Positions 9,689-18,822 are shown, counted from the stretch's first letter. The stretch: 64,000 nt of DNA from Pseudomonas citri (GCF_025336485.1 NZ_JAODAB010000019.1:1-64000), one strand, 5' to 3'. The notes: generated by a model from the letters alone, not told the origin. Numbers and translations: made by a program.

Positions 9689-10426
9689 TCAGACCAACAC
9701 CACCCCCACCAGAACCGCCATCTCCAGCAATTCCAGCAACGCTCCGGCGGTATCCCCAGTGCAGCCCCCGAGCCGGCGCAGCATCATCTGGCGCAAGCCA
9801 ACGAACACCGCCGAGGCAACCAGCAGCGCAAAGAGGCCAGTCCAGCCTGTCAGCAGCACGCCAGCCAGCGCACACACCAGCAACACCCGCCAACCCGCCC
9901 GCCGAGGCAGATGATCGGCAAGCGCCTGGCCCAACCCGCCGGCACGCACATAAGGCGTGGTCAGGAACAGGCCGAGCAACGCGGCACGCCCCAGCACCGG
10001 CACGAGAATCAACATCAAGCCCTGCCCCTGCTCGATCAACGCCAGCAACGCGGTGAACTTGAGCAGCAGCACCAGCACCAGGGTAATCACCGCGATCGGC
10101 CCGCTACGCGGGTCCTTCATGATCCGCAATGTGCGTTCGCGATCGCCGAAACCACCGAGCCAGGCATCGGCGCTGTCGGCCAGGCCATCGAGGTGCAGGC
10201 CGCCGCTGAGCAGCACCCACGCCGTCAGCAACAGCGCGGCGTGCAGCAGCGGCGGCGCGCCCGTCAGCAATGCATTGAGCAGCCACAGCAAGCCGCCGAA
10301 CAACAACCCCACCAACGGGTAGAACAGCAACGAACGCCCCAATTGCTCAGGCTCGGGCATGCCCGGCAAGCGCACCGGCAGGCTGCTGAGAAATTGCAGG
10401 GCGATCCAGAACGGCAACATGTTCAC
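9689..10426 (-). CDS. cobS: Adenosylcobinamide-GDP ribazoletransferase (cobalamin synthase)
   Basis: Joins adenosylcobinamide-GDP to alpha-ribazole (or its phosphate), the lower-ligand assembly step of cobalamin synthesis at the inner membrane. The 245-residue protein is highly hydrophobic with several membrane segments and carries the family's acidic motif LDGLADSADAWLGG (about residues 80-93). The GTG at 10426 overlaps the cobC stop as GTGA; an ATG two codons later is the alternative. It is the last gene of the cob operon. Called cobV in older Pseudomonas nomenclature. Confidence 0.95.
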   Translation of the reverse strand: MNMLPFWIALQFLSSLPVRLPGMPEPEQLGRSLLFYPLVGLLFGGLLWLLNALLTGAPPLLHAALLLTAWVLLSGGLHLDGLADSADAWLGGFGDRERTLRIMKDPRSGPIAVITLVLVLLLKFTALLALIEQGQGLMLILVPVLGRAALLGLFLTTPYVRAGGLGQALADHLPRRAGWRVLLVCALAGVLLTGWTGLFALLVASAVFVGLRQMMLRRLGGCTGDTAGALLELLEMAVLVGVVLV

Positions 10427-10998
10427 ACGGCCTCTTCGAGCACGGGACCGGATGACACGCGCAGGGAAAACAACGCGCCATGGCCGACTTCGACGTTGAG
10501 CAATTGTTCGCGTGGCAAACCTCGGGCTCGGGCCAGCAGCAGACGCATCACGCCGCCGTGGCTGACCAGCAAGACCCGCTGCCCGGCATAGGCGACGTGC
10601 AAACGTTCGACCGCCGCTAGCACGCGGTTGGAGAACGCCAGCACCGGCTCGCCGTCAGGTGGCGTGAAGCTGTAGGGATCGGCCCAGAAGCGGCCCAACG
10701 CCTCGGCGTCGCTGTCCATCAGCGCCGCCGCGCTGCGGCCTTCCCAGGCGCCGAAATGCAGCTCTTGCAGGTCTTTGTCCTGATGCACCGGCACGCCAAG
10801 CCGGGCGCCGAGTTGCTCGGCGAAACGGGCGCAACGCTGTAACGGCGAACTCACCAGACAATCCCAGGGCCCGCCCGTCACGACCGCCGCGTGCATCTGT
10901 TCCCAGCCCCTGGCGGTCAAGGCGTCGTCGAGGCTGCCGCGCAAGCCGCCGCCCAGTTCGGTCTCGCCGTGACGCAGCAGGTCCAGGCGCAGGGTCAT
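10423..10998 (-). CDS. cobC: Alpha-ribazole phosphatase, histidine phosphatase family
   Basis: Predicted to remove the 5'-phosphate from alpha-ribazole phosphate during nucleotide-loop assembly. The 191-residue product starts MTLRLDLLRHGE, giving the phosphoglycerate-mutase-type RHGE phospho-histidine motif near residue 9, with a second catalytic histidine in VSHGGVMRLLL. The ATG is fused to the cobT stop as ATGA. A longer upstream reading frame exists but runs through cobT in another frame and is not coding. The family is broad, so the substrate assignment rests on its place between cobT and cobS. Confidence 0.9.
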   Translation of the reverse strand: MTLRLDLLRHGETELGGGLRGSLDDALTARGWEQMHAAVVTGGPWDCLVSSPLQRCARFAEQLGARLGVPVHQDKDLQELHFGAWEGRSAAALMDSDAEALGRFWADPYSFTPPDGEPVLAFSNRVLAAVERLHVAYAGQRVLLVSHGGVMRLLLARARGLPREQLLNVEVGHGALFSLRVSSGPVLEEAV

Positions 10999-12050
10999 GC
11001 CGGGCGATCCGCCACGGCCGCTTCGGCGAACGTCGCCATCTGCCCGTGCAGGTCGCAGGCCAGGCGCAACAGTGGCACCGCCAGCGCCGCGCCACTGCCC
11101 TCGCCCAGGCGCAGGCCGAGCTCGAGCAGCGGCTCGGCGGCGAGGCTTTCCAGCACATGGCGATGGCCCGGTTCGGCGCCGCGATGGCCGAACAGCAGCC
11201 ATGGTCGGCACGCCGGATTGAGGCGCACCGCCACCAGGGCCGCGACGCTGCAAATGAAACCGTCCACCAGCACCGCGACACCCTGCTGGGCACAGGCCAG
11301 GTAGGCGCCGACCAACGCGGCGATCTCGAACCCGCCGAGGTTGAACAGGGTTTGCAACGGGTCGTTGCCTTGGCCGCCATGCAGCGCCAGGGCACGTTCG
11401 ATCACCTGGGCCTTGCGGCTGACGCCCGCCGCGTCCAACCCGGTGCCCGGCCCGACCAAGTGCGCCACTGGGCAATCGAGCAAGGCACAGGCCAGGGCGC
11501 TGGCAGCGGTGGTGTTGCCGATGCCCATCTCGCCGCCGATGAACAAGTGCGTCCCCGCTGCGATGGCGCGCAGCACGCTGTCGCGCCCAGCCTGCAAGGC
11601 TTGCTCGCCTTGGGCCTGGGACATCGCCGGGCCCTGGAGGAAATTCGCCGTGCCCGGCCCAAGGTTCAGGTGCCGCACGCCGGGCAGGTCCAGCGACGGC
11701 GTCACGGTGCCGAGGTCGACCACTTCCAGCGAAGCGCCCAGTTGCCGGGCCAGGACGCTGATGGCCGCGCCGCCGCTGACGAAGTTGAGCAGCATTTGCC
11801 CGGTCACTTCCTGGGGATAGGCCGAAACGCCCTCGGCCACCACACCGTGATCACCGGCGAAAATCGCGATCCACACCTGATCCAGGTTCGGCTTGAGCTG
11901 CCCTTGCAGGCCTGCCAGTTGCACCGCCACTTTTTCCAACTGGCCAAGGGAACCGGCCGGTTTGGTCAATTGTTGCTGACGGGCCGTGGCCTGTTCCAGG
12001 GCCTGGGTATCGAGGGGCTTGCACGGGTCCAGCCACCAGCAATGATTCAT
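10995..12050 (-). CDS. cobT: Nicotinate-nucleotide--DMB phosphoribosyltransferase
   Basis: Transfers phosphoribose from nicotinate mononucleotide to dimethylbenzimidazole, making alpha-ribazole phosphate. The 351-residue protein has the family glycine-rich motif FIGGEMGIGNTTAASAL in its middle and the N-terminal pattern QQQLTKPAGSLGQLE. The start at MNHCWWLDP is chosen because its ATG overlaps the cobU stop as ATGA; codons further upstream overlap cobU in another frame. Acts together with BluB, encoded in the same operon, which supplies DMB. Older Pseudomonas name: cobU. Confidence 0.96.
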   Translation of the reverse strand: MNHCWWLDPCKPLDTQALEQATARQQQLTKPAGSLGQLEKVAVQLAGLQGQLKPNLDQVWIAIFAGDHGVVAEGVSAYPQEVTGQMLLNFVSGGAAISVLARQLGASLEVVDLGTVTPSLDLPGVRHLNLGPGTANFLQGPAMSQAQGEQALQAGRDSVLRAIAAGTHLFIGGEMGIGNTTAASALACALLDCPVAHLVGPGTGLDAAGVSRKAQVIERALALHGGQGNDPLQTLFNLGGFEIAALVGAYLACAQQGVAVLVDGFICSVAALVAVRLNPACRPWLLFGHRGAEPGHRHVLESLAAEPLLELGLRLGEGSGAALAVPLLRLACDLHGQMATFAEAAVADRPA

Positions 12051-12568
12051 AACGCAGTACCTTTGAGAGTCAGGGGCAGGCCGGCAACGGTCAGCACGAC
12101 GCGCTGGCAACGTTCGGCCAAGGCTTGATGCAGCCAACCGGCTTCATCGACGTAACGGCGAGTCAATTCGCCCAGCGGCACGACACCCATGCCGGTTTCG
12201 TTGCTGACGAAAATGATCTCCCCGGGCAGCGTGGCGAGGCAGTCCAGCAGAGCTTCGCGTTCGCTGCTCAGTTGCTCGGGATCGTCGAGCATCAGCAGGT
12301 TGGTCAGCCACAGGGTCAGGCAATCGACCAACAGGCAGTGCCCGGGGGCGGCGTTTTCCCGCAGCACGCGGGCCAAGGCCACAGGCTCCTCCACCAGCGC
12401 CCACTGGGCCGGGCGACGGGCGCGGTGTTGGGCGATGCGGGCGTTCATCTCGCCGTCGAGGGGTTGGCTGGTGGCGATGTAGGTCACGGGCATTCGGGTG
12501 TCCGTGGCGAGTTTTTCCGCCAGGCGACTCTTGCCGGAGCGGGCGCCGCCGAGGATCAGTTGCAACAT
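12047..12568 (-). CDS. cobU: Bifunctional adenosylcobinamide kinase / guanylyltransferase
   Basis: Phosphorylates adenosylcobinamide and then attaches GMP to give adenosylcobinamide-GDP for CobS. The 173-residue protein opens with a P-loop, LILGGARSGKS (residues 4-14), and has the conserved IAQHRARRP histidine region and LLVDCLTLWLTN. It starts 37 bases after the cobQ stop, the only real gap in the operon, and its stop overlaps the cobT start. Named cobP in the P. denitrificans scheme. Confidence 0.96.
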   Translation of the reverse strand: MLQLILGGARSGKSRLAEKLATDTRMPVTYIATSQPLDGEMNARIAQHRARRPAQWALVEEPVALARVLRENAAPGHCLLVDCLTLWLTNLLMLDDPEQLSSEREALLDCLATLPGEIIFVSNETGMGVVPLGELTRRYVDEAGWLHQALAERCQRVVLTVAGLPLTLKGTAL

Positions 12569-12605
12569 GGTGTTCTACCTTTCAAATGGCGGTGTGGCGG
12601 GCGGC

Positions 12606-14057
12606 CTAGATCCCACACAGCTCACGCAACAACTCAGTGTCCAGATGCCGCTCCACCAGATCCGCCAACCGCTCGATGTCCCGCTCGCGCAAGCCGTGGT
12701 AATCCACCGCCTGCACATTTTCCAACCCGGCCCAACGCAACAACGCGCCACTGGCCGCCGACGATTCGAACAGGCCATGCAAATAGGTGCCGACAATCTG
12801 CCCGTCGAGGCTGCGGGCGCCGTCACAACGACCATCGTCCAGCCGCACCGCCGGGTTTTCCAACGCCGGGCCTGAAGTCACACCGGCATGAATCTCATAC
12901 CCATTGATCTGGGCCTCTTCCAGGGCCAGTCGCCCGCGCACATTGCGCAGTTGCTTCTCTTGTTCCAAGGTCGTTTCGAAGTCCAGCAAGCCCAGCCCGG
13001 CACTGGAACCCGCCGCGCCTTCCAGCCCCAACGGGTCGTGGACCTGCTGGCCGAGCATTTGCAAACCGCCGCAGATACCCAGCAGCTTGCCGCCGTAGCG
13101 CAGGTGCCGATTGATCGCGGTTTCCCAGCCGTTGGCGCGCAGGTAGGCCAGGTCGCTGCGCACGCTTTTCGAACCGGGCAGGATGATCAGGTCGGCGGGC
13201 GGAACGGCCTGGCCGGGGCCGATGAATTGCAGGTCGACCTGCGGATGCAACCGCAACGGATCGAAATCGGTGTGATTGCTGATGCGCGGCAACACCGGCA
13301 CCACCACCTTGAGCACCTGTTCGGCCTTGTCGGTTTGGCGTTGGTCGAGGCCGTCCTCGGCCTCCAGGTGCAGGTCCATCACGTACGGCAACACGCCGAT
13401 CACCGGTTTGCCGGTACGCGCTTCCAGCCAGTCCAGGCCCGGTTGCAACAAGGCGATGTCACCGCGAAAACGGTTGATGATGAAGCCCTTGACCCGCGCC
13501 TGTTCGCTGGGCGACAGCAACTCCAGCGTACCCACCAGATGGGCGAACACCCCGCCGCGATTGATGTCGGCGATCAGCAGCACCGGGCAGTCCACCGCTT
13601 CGGCAAAGCCCATGTTGGCGATATCACCGGCGCGCAGGTTGATCTCGGCCGGCGAGCCGGCACCCTCCACCATCACCACCGGATACGCGGCGCTCAGGCG
13701 GACGTGGGATGCCAGCACCGCCTGCATGGCGATGGCTTTGTAATCGTGATAGGCCACGGCGTTCATGGTGGTGACGGCGCGGCCATGGATGATCACCTGG
13801 GCGCCGGTGTCGCTGTTGGGCTTGAGCAGCACCGGGTTCATATCGGTATGAGGTTCTAGCCCGGCAGCCTGGGCCTGCACCGCTTGGGCCCGACCGATTT
13901 CGCCGCCGTCGGCGGTCACCGCACTGTTGAGCGCCATGTTCTGCGGCTTGAATGGCACCACATCGATGCCCTGGCGCCGGATCCAGCGGCACAGTGCCGT
14001 GACCAGGGTACTTTTGCCGGCATCGGAGGTGGTGCCCTGCACCATCACAGTGGTCAT
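12606..14057 (-). CDS. cobQ: Cobyric acid synthase (glutamine-hydrolysing)
   Basis: Amidates the b, d, e and g carboxylates of adenosylcobyrinate a,c-diamide using glutamine and ATP. The 483-residue protein starts MTTVMVQGTTSDAGKST, a P-loop-type dethiobiotin-synthetase fold, and has a C-terminal class I glutamine amidotransferase domain with LGICGGLQMLGQ (catalytic Cys) and the later histidine in GTYLHGLFES. The start is fixed by the ATGA overlap with the upstream cobD stop; a much longer reading frame upstream covers cobD in a different frame and is not real. Confidence 0.97.
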   Translation of the reverse strand: MTTVMVQGTTSDAGKSTLVTALCRWIRRQGIDVVPFKPQNMALNSAVTADGGEIGRAQAVQAQAAGLEPHTDMNPVLLKPNSDTGAQVIIHGRAVTTMNAVAYHDYKAIAMQAVLASHVRLSAAYPVVMVEGAGSPAEINLRAGDIANMGFAEAVDCPVLLIADINRGGVFAHLVGTLELLSPSEQARVKGFIINRFRGDIALLQPGLDWLEARTGKPVIGVLPYVMDLHLEAEDGLDQRQTDKAEQVLKVVVPVLPRISNHTDFDPLRLHPQVDLQFIGPGQAVPPADLIILPGSKSVRSDLAYLRANGWETAINRHLRYGGKLLGICGGLQMLGQQVHDPLGLEGAAGSSAGLGLLDFETTLEQEKQLRNVRGRLALEEAQINGYEIHAGVTSGPALENPAVRLDDGRCDGARSLDGQIVGTYLHGLFESSAASGALLRWAGLENVQAVDYHGLRERDIERLADLVERHLDTELLRELCGI

Positions 14058-15046
14058 GGGTGGTCCTTGGCGTAAGCCTCGAAAGCCTGTTCCAGGCGCA
14101 GGAACTCTCTGTCGTCGGCCGGCAGTCCGAAGCGCAGGCTGCCGGTGTTGGTAAACAAGCGCAGGAGGATGCCGCGCTGGGCCATGAAATCGTGAAGGGC
14201 CTGGGCCTGTTCGGTGACCAGCCATTGGAACAAGGCGCAGCCGCCATGGGGCTTGAAGCCGTGGCGCGTCAGCAGCGATGCCAGGCGCTGGCTGGCCTCC
14301 TCGCAGCGTAGGCGCTGGCGGGCATGGGCGGCGGTGTCCAGCAGGCACGCCTGGCCCAGCACCCGGGTCGGCCCGCTGACGGCCCACGGCCCGACCTGTT
14401 CGGCGAGCAACTTGAGCAAGCGCCGCTCGGCCAGGACAAACCCCAGGCGCACCCCGGCCAGACCAAAGAACTTGCCGAACGAACGCAGCACGATCAACCC
14501 GACCAGATGAGTGTGCGCCGCCAGACTCAAGTGCGGGGTGATGTCCATGAACGCTTCGTCCACCACCAGCCAACCTCCGCGCTGGGCCAGCCGGGCGTGC
14601 CAGTCCAGCAGGCGCTCGGGGGGCAGGCTCAGGCCCGTCGGGTTGTTCGGGTTGACCACCACCAGCACGTCGAGGCTGTCGAGGAAGAAATCCACTTCCG
14701 ACTCCAGCACCTCGCGCACGATATAACCGCTGCGCCGCCAGGCTTCGGCGTGCTCGGCGTAACACGGCGACAACACGCCGACCTTGCCGACCCGGCGCAG
14801 GCGCGGCAGCAGTTGGATAGCCATTTGCGAACCGGCCACCGGCAACACATGGGGGGCGTCGTAGTACTCACAGGCAGCCTGTTCCAAACCGTCATCGGTT
14901 TCCGGTAGACGCGCCCAGGCGCGCAGGGGAATCGCCGGGACGTCGAACGGCCAGGGCGCCAGTCCGCTGGAAAGGTCCAGCCAGTCGGCTTCGGCAATGC
15001 CGTATTGCCGGGCCGCCTGGCGCAGGCGTCCACCGTGCTCAAGCAT
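14054..15046 (-). CDS. cobD: L-threonine-O-3-phosphate decarboxylase (PLP aminotransferase fold)
   Basis: Makes (R)-1-amino-2-propanol phosphate, the linker CbiB attaches to cobyric acid. The 330-residue protein is a class I/II aminotransferase fold: NPNNPTG near residue 155, VVDEAFMD near 180 and the PLP-lysine motif LRSFGKFFGLAGVRLGF near 210. Residues MLEHGGRL at the N-terminus match the family. Its ATG lies 8 bases inside the end of cbiB, and its stop overlaps the cobQ start. In Pseudomonas literature this gene is often called cobC, which is confusing beside the phosphatase gene. Confidence 0.95.
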   Translation of the reverse strand: MLEHGGRLRQAARQYGIAEADWLDLSSGLAPWPFDVPAIPLRAWARLPETDDGLEQAACEYYDAPHVLPVAGSQMAIQLLPRLRRVGKVGVLSPCYAEHAEAWRRSGYIVREVLESEVDFFLDSLDVLVVVNPNNPTGLSLPPERLLDWHARLAQRGGWLVVDEAFMDITPHLSLAAHTHLVGLIVLRSFGKFFGLAGVRLGFVLAERRLLKLLAEQVGPWAVSGPTRVLGQACLLDTAAHARQRLRCEEASQRLASLLTRHGFKPHGGCALFQWLVTEQAQALHDFMAQRGILLRLFTNTGSLRFGLPADDREFLRLEQAFEAYAKDHP

Positions 15047-15947
15047 AGAACTCAGCTCCCAGGCAAAGGATCAGCAACCACAACCATACCCCGCGCTGGA
15101 CCAATTGCCAGCCGCGATCAATGGAATCGGCACTCGCCGGTACGCCCTCGCCCAGCGATGGACGCTGGTGCAATTCACCGTGATAAACCGCCGCCCCACC
15201 CAGCTCGACGCCCAACGCACCGGCACCGGCCGCCATGACGGGGCCGGCGTTGGGGCTGTCCCAGGTCGGCCCCTGGCTGCGCCAGCACTTGAACGCCAGG
15301 CGGGTCTTGCCGAGCAGCGCGTAGGTCAACGCCACCAAGCGCGCCGGAATGTAATTGAGCACGTCGTCGATTTTCGCCGCGGCCCAGCCGAAGCGTTCGA
15401 AGCGTTCGTTGCGATAACCCCACATGGCGTCGAGGGTGTTGCTCAGGCGGTACAACACCACCCCGGGCACGCCCGCCACGGCGAACCAGAACAAGGCGGC
15501 GAACACCGCGTCGCTGCCGTTTTCCAGCACCGACTCGGTCGCCGCACGGGCCACGGCGGTCTCATCCAGTTCAGCGGTTTCACGGCTGACCAGGTAACCG
15601 ACACGCTGGCGCGCTGCCTCCAGATCACCGCTGCGCAGCGCCCGCGCCACCGGTTCGACATGCTCGCCAAGGCTGCGCAAACCCAGGGCGCAGTACAACG
15701 CGAGGATCTCCACCAGCCAGCCAATCATCGGCACCCACGACAGCGCCGTCGCCAGCAAGGTCAACGGCACCACGGCGACGATCCACGCCGTCACCCCGTG
15801 GCTACGCCAACCCCTTCCGCCAGCATTGAAACGTTGTTCGAGGCGATCGGCGAAGCCGCCAAATGCCACCAACGGATGCCCGCGCCGGGGCTCACCCAGC
15901 AGCGCATCCAGCGCCACGGCGGCGGCACTGAGCAACGCCACACTCAT
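15039..15947 (-). CDS. cbiB: Adenosylcobinamide-phosphate synthase (membrane amidase ligase)
   Basis: Joins the aminopropanol unit to cobyric acid. The 302-residue membrane protein starts MSVALLSAAAVALDALLGEP, matching the family's DxxLGEP beginning, and has several hydrophobic segments plus YRLSNTLDAMWGYRNERF, a CbiB/CobD signature. ATG 15947 is chosen over an in-frame TTG at 15962 because it forms ATGA with the bluB stop. Called cobD in the P. denitrificans scheme. Confidence 0.95.
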   Translation of the reverse strand: MSVALLSAAAVALDALLGEPRRGHPLVAFGGFADRLEQRFNAGGRGWRSHGVTAWIVAVVPLTLLATALSWVPMIGWLVEILALYCALGLRSLGEHVEPVARALRSGDLEAARQRVGYLVSRETAELDETAVARAATESVLENGSDAVFAALFWFAVAGVPGVVLYRLSNTLDAMWGYRNERFERFGWAAAKIDDVLNYIPARLVALTYALLGKTRLAFKCWRSQGPTWDSPNAGPVMAAGAGALGVELGGAAVYHGELHQRPSLGEGVPASADSIDRGWQLVQRGVWLWLLILCLGAEFYA

Positions 15948-16594
15948 GGACTCACTCCCCAATGGTTTTCATACAGCAGTTCATTTAGCGGACGCGGTTG
16001 CGCCCAGCCTTCCAGGGCCAGCATCGGCGCCGGGTAGAAACCCTCGACCGGGCCGAGGCAAAGGATCGCCAGCGGCTTGGCGCCTGTGGGCAGGCCCAGC
16101 AAGTCGGCCAGGGCCTGGGGCTCGAACAGCGACACCCAGCCCATCCCCAGCCCTTCGGCGCGGGAGGCCAGCCACAGGTTCTGGATGGCACAGGACAGCG
16201 AGGCCAGGTCCATTTCCGGCAACGTCCGGCGACCGAAGATGTGCCGCTCGCGGTCGTCCATCAACGCCGCCACCAGCACTTCGGCGCAATCGTTGATGCC
16301 TTCGACCTTGAGCTGCATGAATTCATCGCTGCGCTCGCCCAGGGCCTCGGCGGTGCGAATGCGCTCCTGCTCCACCAGCGCGCGGATTTGCCCACGCAAA
16401 GCGCGGTCGCTGATGCGAATGAACCGCCACGGTTGCATCAGGCCGACACTGGGGGCCTGGTGCGCGGCTTCCAGCAGACGACGCAACAAGGCCGGCTCGA
16501 CGGTACCGCCACTGAAGTGACGCATGTCGCGGCGTTCGGCGATGGCGCGGTAGATCGCTTCGCGTTCGGCTTGGGAGAAAGCGCTGTCTGTCAT
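15944..16594 (-). CDS. bluB: 5,6-dimethylbenzimidazole synthase BluB
   Basis: Oxygen-dependent enzyme that fragments reduced FMN to make DMB, the lower ligand of B12. The 216-residue protein has a nitroreductase-like fold with RRDMRHFSGG near residue 22, HQAPSVGLMQPWRFI near 46 (flavin-binding region) and GMGWVSLFEP near 150. Its presence implies that B12 made here can carry DMB and that this step needs oxygen. It overlaps cobB upstream and cbiB downstream by 4 bases each. Confidence 0.95.
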   Translation of the reverse strand: MTDSAFSQAEREAIYRAIAERRDMRHFSGGTVEPALLRRLLEAAHQAPSVGLMQPWRFIRISDRALRGQIRALVEQERIRTAEALGERSDEFMQLKVEGINDCAEVLVAALMDDRERHIFGRRTLPEMDLASLSCAIQNLWLASRAEGLGMGWVSLFEPQALADLLGLPTGAKPLAILCLGPVEGFYPAPMLALEGWAQPRPLNELLYENHWGVSP

Positions 16595-17928
16595 GGCCTG
16601 CTCGCGATCGCGGTCTCAGGACCAGGCGCAAACAGCGCAGCGATCGCCCGTGGGTTGGACGGGAAATAAAAGTGCACATAGGAAGCCGTCATCCGCCCCT
16701 GCCGGAAAACCGCCTCCGCGCCACGTCCGCCGTTGGGGCTATGCCCACGGGCGATCGGTTCAAGCTCGGTGCTGGTCAGGGAGTGATGGTAGGTATGTCC
16801 GCGCAAGGTGCCTTCCGGCAGGTCCACCGCTTGCAGCGCCAGGGCGGCCAGGCGCTTTTGCATCTGCGCCTCGCCGGCGAGCAAGCCCAGCAGTTCGGCG
16901 CGGGTACCCTCGACGTCGGTCAATGAATCAAGCAGGTACAGCATGCCACCGCACTCGGCCAGCAAGGGCTTGCCGGCGGCATGGTGAGCGCGAATCGCCG
17001 CCAGCATCGGCGTGTTCCGGGCCAGGGCGACATGGTGCAGTTCCGGATAACCGCCGGGCAGGTAAAGGCTGTCCGCCTCGGGCAGTTCGGTATCGTGGAT
17101 GGGTGAAAAGAAGCGCAGTTGCGCGCCCATGGCCCGCAGCAGGTCGAGGCTCGCGCCGTAGGTGAAGGCAAACGCTTCGTCCCGGGCCACGGCGATGCGC
17201 ACGCCGTCGAGCCAGGGCTGCGGGGCGATCACCTCGGGCGCGTCGAATTCGACTGCCGGCGGCAAGGTTACTTCGCAACTGCCGGCCAGGGCATTGGCGG
17301 CGGCGTCCAGGCGCAGGTCCAGGTCATTCAACTCACTGGCCTGGACCAAGCCGAGGTAGCGACTGGGCAGTTCGATCCCGGTTTCCCGGGATAGCGCGCC
17401 GTACCAGCGCAGGCCTTCGGTCAGGCTGCCTTCGAGCAGTTGCGCATGACGCAAGGTGCCGACCCGGTTGGCCAACACCCCGGCGAACGGCAGGTCCGGT
17501 TGATAACGCGCCAGCCCCAAGGCCAGGGCACCGAACGTCTGGGCCATGGCCGTGCCGTCGATCACCGCGAGCACCGGCACGCCGAAATGCCGCGCCAGGT
17601 CGGCGCTCGAGGGCGTGCCGTCGAACAGCCCCATCACCCCTTCGATCAGGATCAGGTCCGCGTCGGCGGCAGCTTCCCACAACAACCGGCGGCTCTCCTG
17701 CTCACCGACCATCCACATGTCCAGTTGATAGACCGGCGCACCGCTGGCCCGCTCCAGGATCATCGGGTCAAGGAAGTCCGGGCCACACTTGAAGACGCGC
17801 ACCTTGCGCCCCTGGTTGCGATGCAAGCGGGCCAACGCGGCGGTGACGGTGGTCTTGCCTTGGCCCGAAGCCGGGGCGGCGATCAACACCGCCGGGCAGC
17901 GACGGCAGGTCTGGCCGGCATCGCTCAC
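16591..17928 (-). CDS. cobB: Cobyrinate a,c-diamide synthase
   Basis: Amidates the a and c side chains of (hydrogeno)byrinate/cobyrinate with glutamine and ATP. The 445-residue product opens with the P-loop IAAPASGQGKTTVTAALARL (residues 17-36). The C-terminal half is a class I amidotransferase-like domain with LPGGYPELHH and LLAECGGMLYLLDS (catalytic Cys), ending with the histidine region SYVHFYFPSNP. In aerobic organisms the substrate is hydrogenobyrinate; which form is used cannot be read from this sequence. Confidence 0.96.
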   Translation of the reverse strand: MSDAGQTCRRCPAVLIAAPASGQGKTTVTAALARLHRNQGRKVRVFKCGPDFLDPMILERASGAPVYQLDMWMVGEQESRRLLWEAAADADLILIEGVMGLFDGTPSSADLARHFGVPVLAVIDGTAMAQTFGALALGLARYQPDLPFAGVLANRVGTLRHAQLLEGSLTEGLRWYGALSRETGIELPSRYLGLVQASELNDLDLRLDAAANALAGSCEVTLPPAVEFDAPEVIAPQPWLDGVRIAVARDEAFAFTYGASLDLLRAMGAQLRFFSPIHDTELPEADSLYLPGGYPELHHVALARNTPMLAAIRAHHAAGKPLLAECGGMLYLLDSLTDVEGTRAELLGLLAGEAQMQKRLAALALQAVDLPEGTLRGHTYHHSLTSTELEPIARGHSPNGGRGAEAVFRQGRMTASYVHFYFPSNPRAIAALFAPGPETAIASRP

Positions 17929-18536
17929 AGTTCCACGCCTTTCTGTGCCTTGATGCCGGCCTGGAAGGCGTGCTTGATCATGCCCATTTCAGTGACGGTG
18001 TCGGCCAACTCGATCATTTCCGGCTTGGCGGCGCGGCCGGTTACCACCACATGCTGCATCGGCGGACGGGCCTGCAAGTCGCTCAACACCTGGTCCAGAT
18101 CCAGGTAACCGTGCTTGAGGGCGATGTTCAGCTCATCGAGCACCACCAGGCCAATGGCCGGGTCGCTGAGCAATTGGCGTGACACCGCCCACGCGGCTTC
18201 GGCGGCGGCGATGTCGCGCTGGCGATCCTGGGTTTCCCAGGTGAAGCCTTCGCCCATGACATGAAAACGCACCTGCTCGGGGAAGCGGCGGAAAAACAGC
18301 TCTTCACCGGTGCTGTTGCGTCCCTTGATGAACTGCACCACGCCGCATTGCATACCGTGCCCCAAGGCCCGTGCAAGCATGCCGAAGGCCGAGCTGCTCT
18401 TGCCCTTGCCATTGCCGGTCAGTACCAGCAGCAGGCCACATTCGTTCGGCGCATTGGCGATGCGCTCGTCGATCACGGCTTTCTTGCGCAGCATGCGCGC
18501 CAGGTGGCGTTCGTCACGATCAGGTGAGTCGGTCAT
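17925..18536 (-). CDS. cobO: Cob(I)yrinic acid a,c-diamide adenosyltransferase
   Basis: Adds the adenosyl upper ligand to the corrinoid cobalt. The 203-residue protein has the P-loop LTGNGKGKSSSAFGMLARAL (about residues 39-58) and VVLDELNIAL, both typical of CobA/CobO. The start is MTDSPDRDERH, preceded by GGAGAG about 6 bases upstream; an upstream in-frame extension would run into the riboswitch. It is the promoter-proximal gene of the ten-gene cob operon, about 90 bases after the riboswitch, so riboswitch control of its translation or of transcription is likely to govern the operon. Confidence 0.96.
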   Translation of the reverse strand: MTDSPDRDERHLARMLRKKAVIDERIANAPNECGLLLVLTGNGKGKSSSAFGMLARALGHGMQCGVVQFIKGRNSTGEELFFRRFPEQVRFHVMGEGFTWETQDRQRDIAAAEAAWAVSRQLLSDPAIGLVVLDELNIALKHGYLDLDQVLSDLQARPPMQHVVVTGRAAKPEMIELADTVTEMGMIKHAFQAGIKAQKGVEL

Positions 18537-18628
18537 GGGGGAGCTCTCCGTTGGGGCAGGATAACGGCGGGCAGGCATGGAAAAAGACGGCAACGAGCCT
18601 GGCATCGCCCACCGTGATGCCGTTGGAT

Positions 18629-18822
18629 GAATCAGGCCGGTCTCCGGGCTCATGAGCGGCGTTATGCCGGACCACCCGCCTTCCCATGTCCTTGGACACA
18701 GTGGCTTATAGGGAGCCTTGACTCATTTACCGTTGCGGGGGCAGCGCCGGGTTTGCACAGGCTCACCGGCTTCCCTGTTTCACTTTGTCGGCCATCGCCA
18801 CAAAGCACCTGAAACAAGCCGC
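18629..18822 (-). promoter_or_regulatory. Cobalamin riboswitch (B12 element)
   Basis: On the minus strand the leader contains the recognisable B12 box, AGCCACTG followed about 12 bases later by GGGAAGG (18676-18706). Upstream of it are TTCAGGTGCTTTG, GGGAAGCCGGTG and the GCCCCCGCAACGG core segments, and downstream the closing stem GCCCGGAGACCGGCCTGA. This matches the AdoCbl riboswitch architecture. The element ends about 90 bases before the cobO ATG. Binding of adenosylcobalamin would be expected to switch the operon off. Confidence 0.93.
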
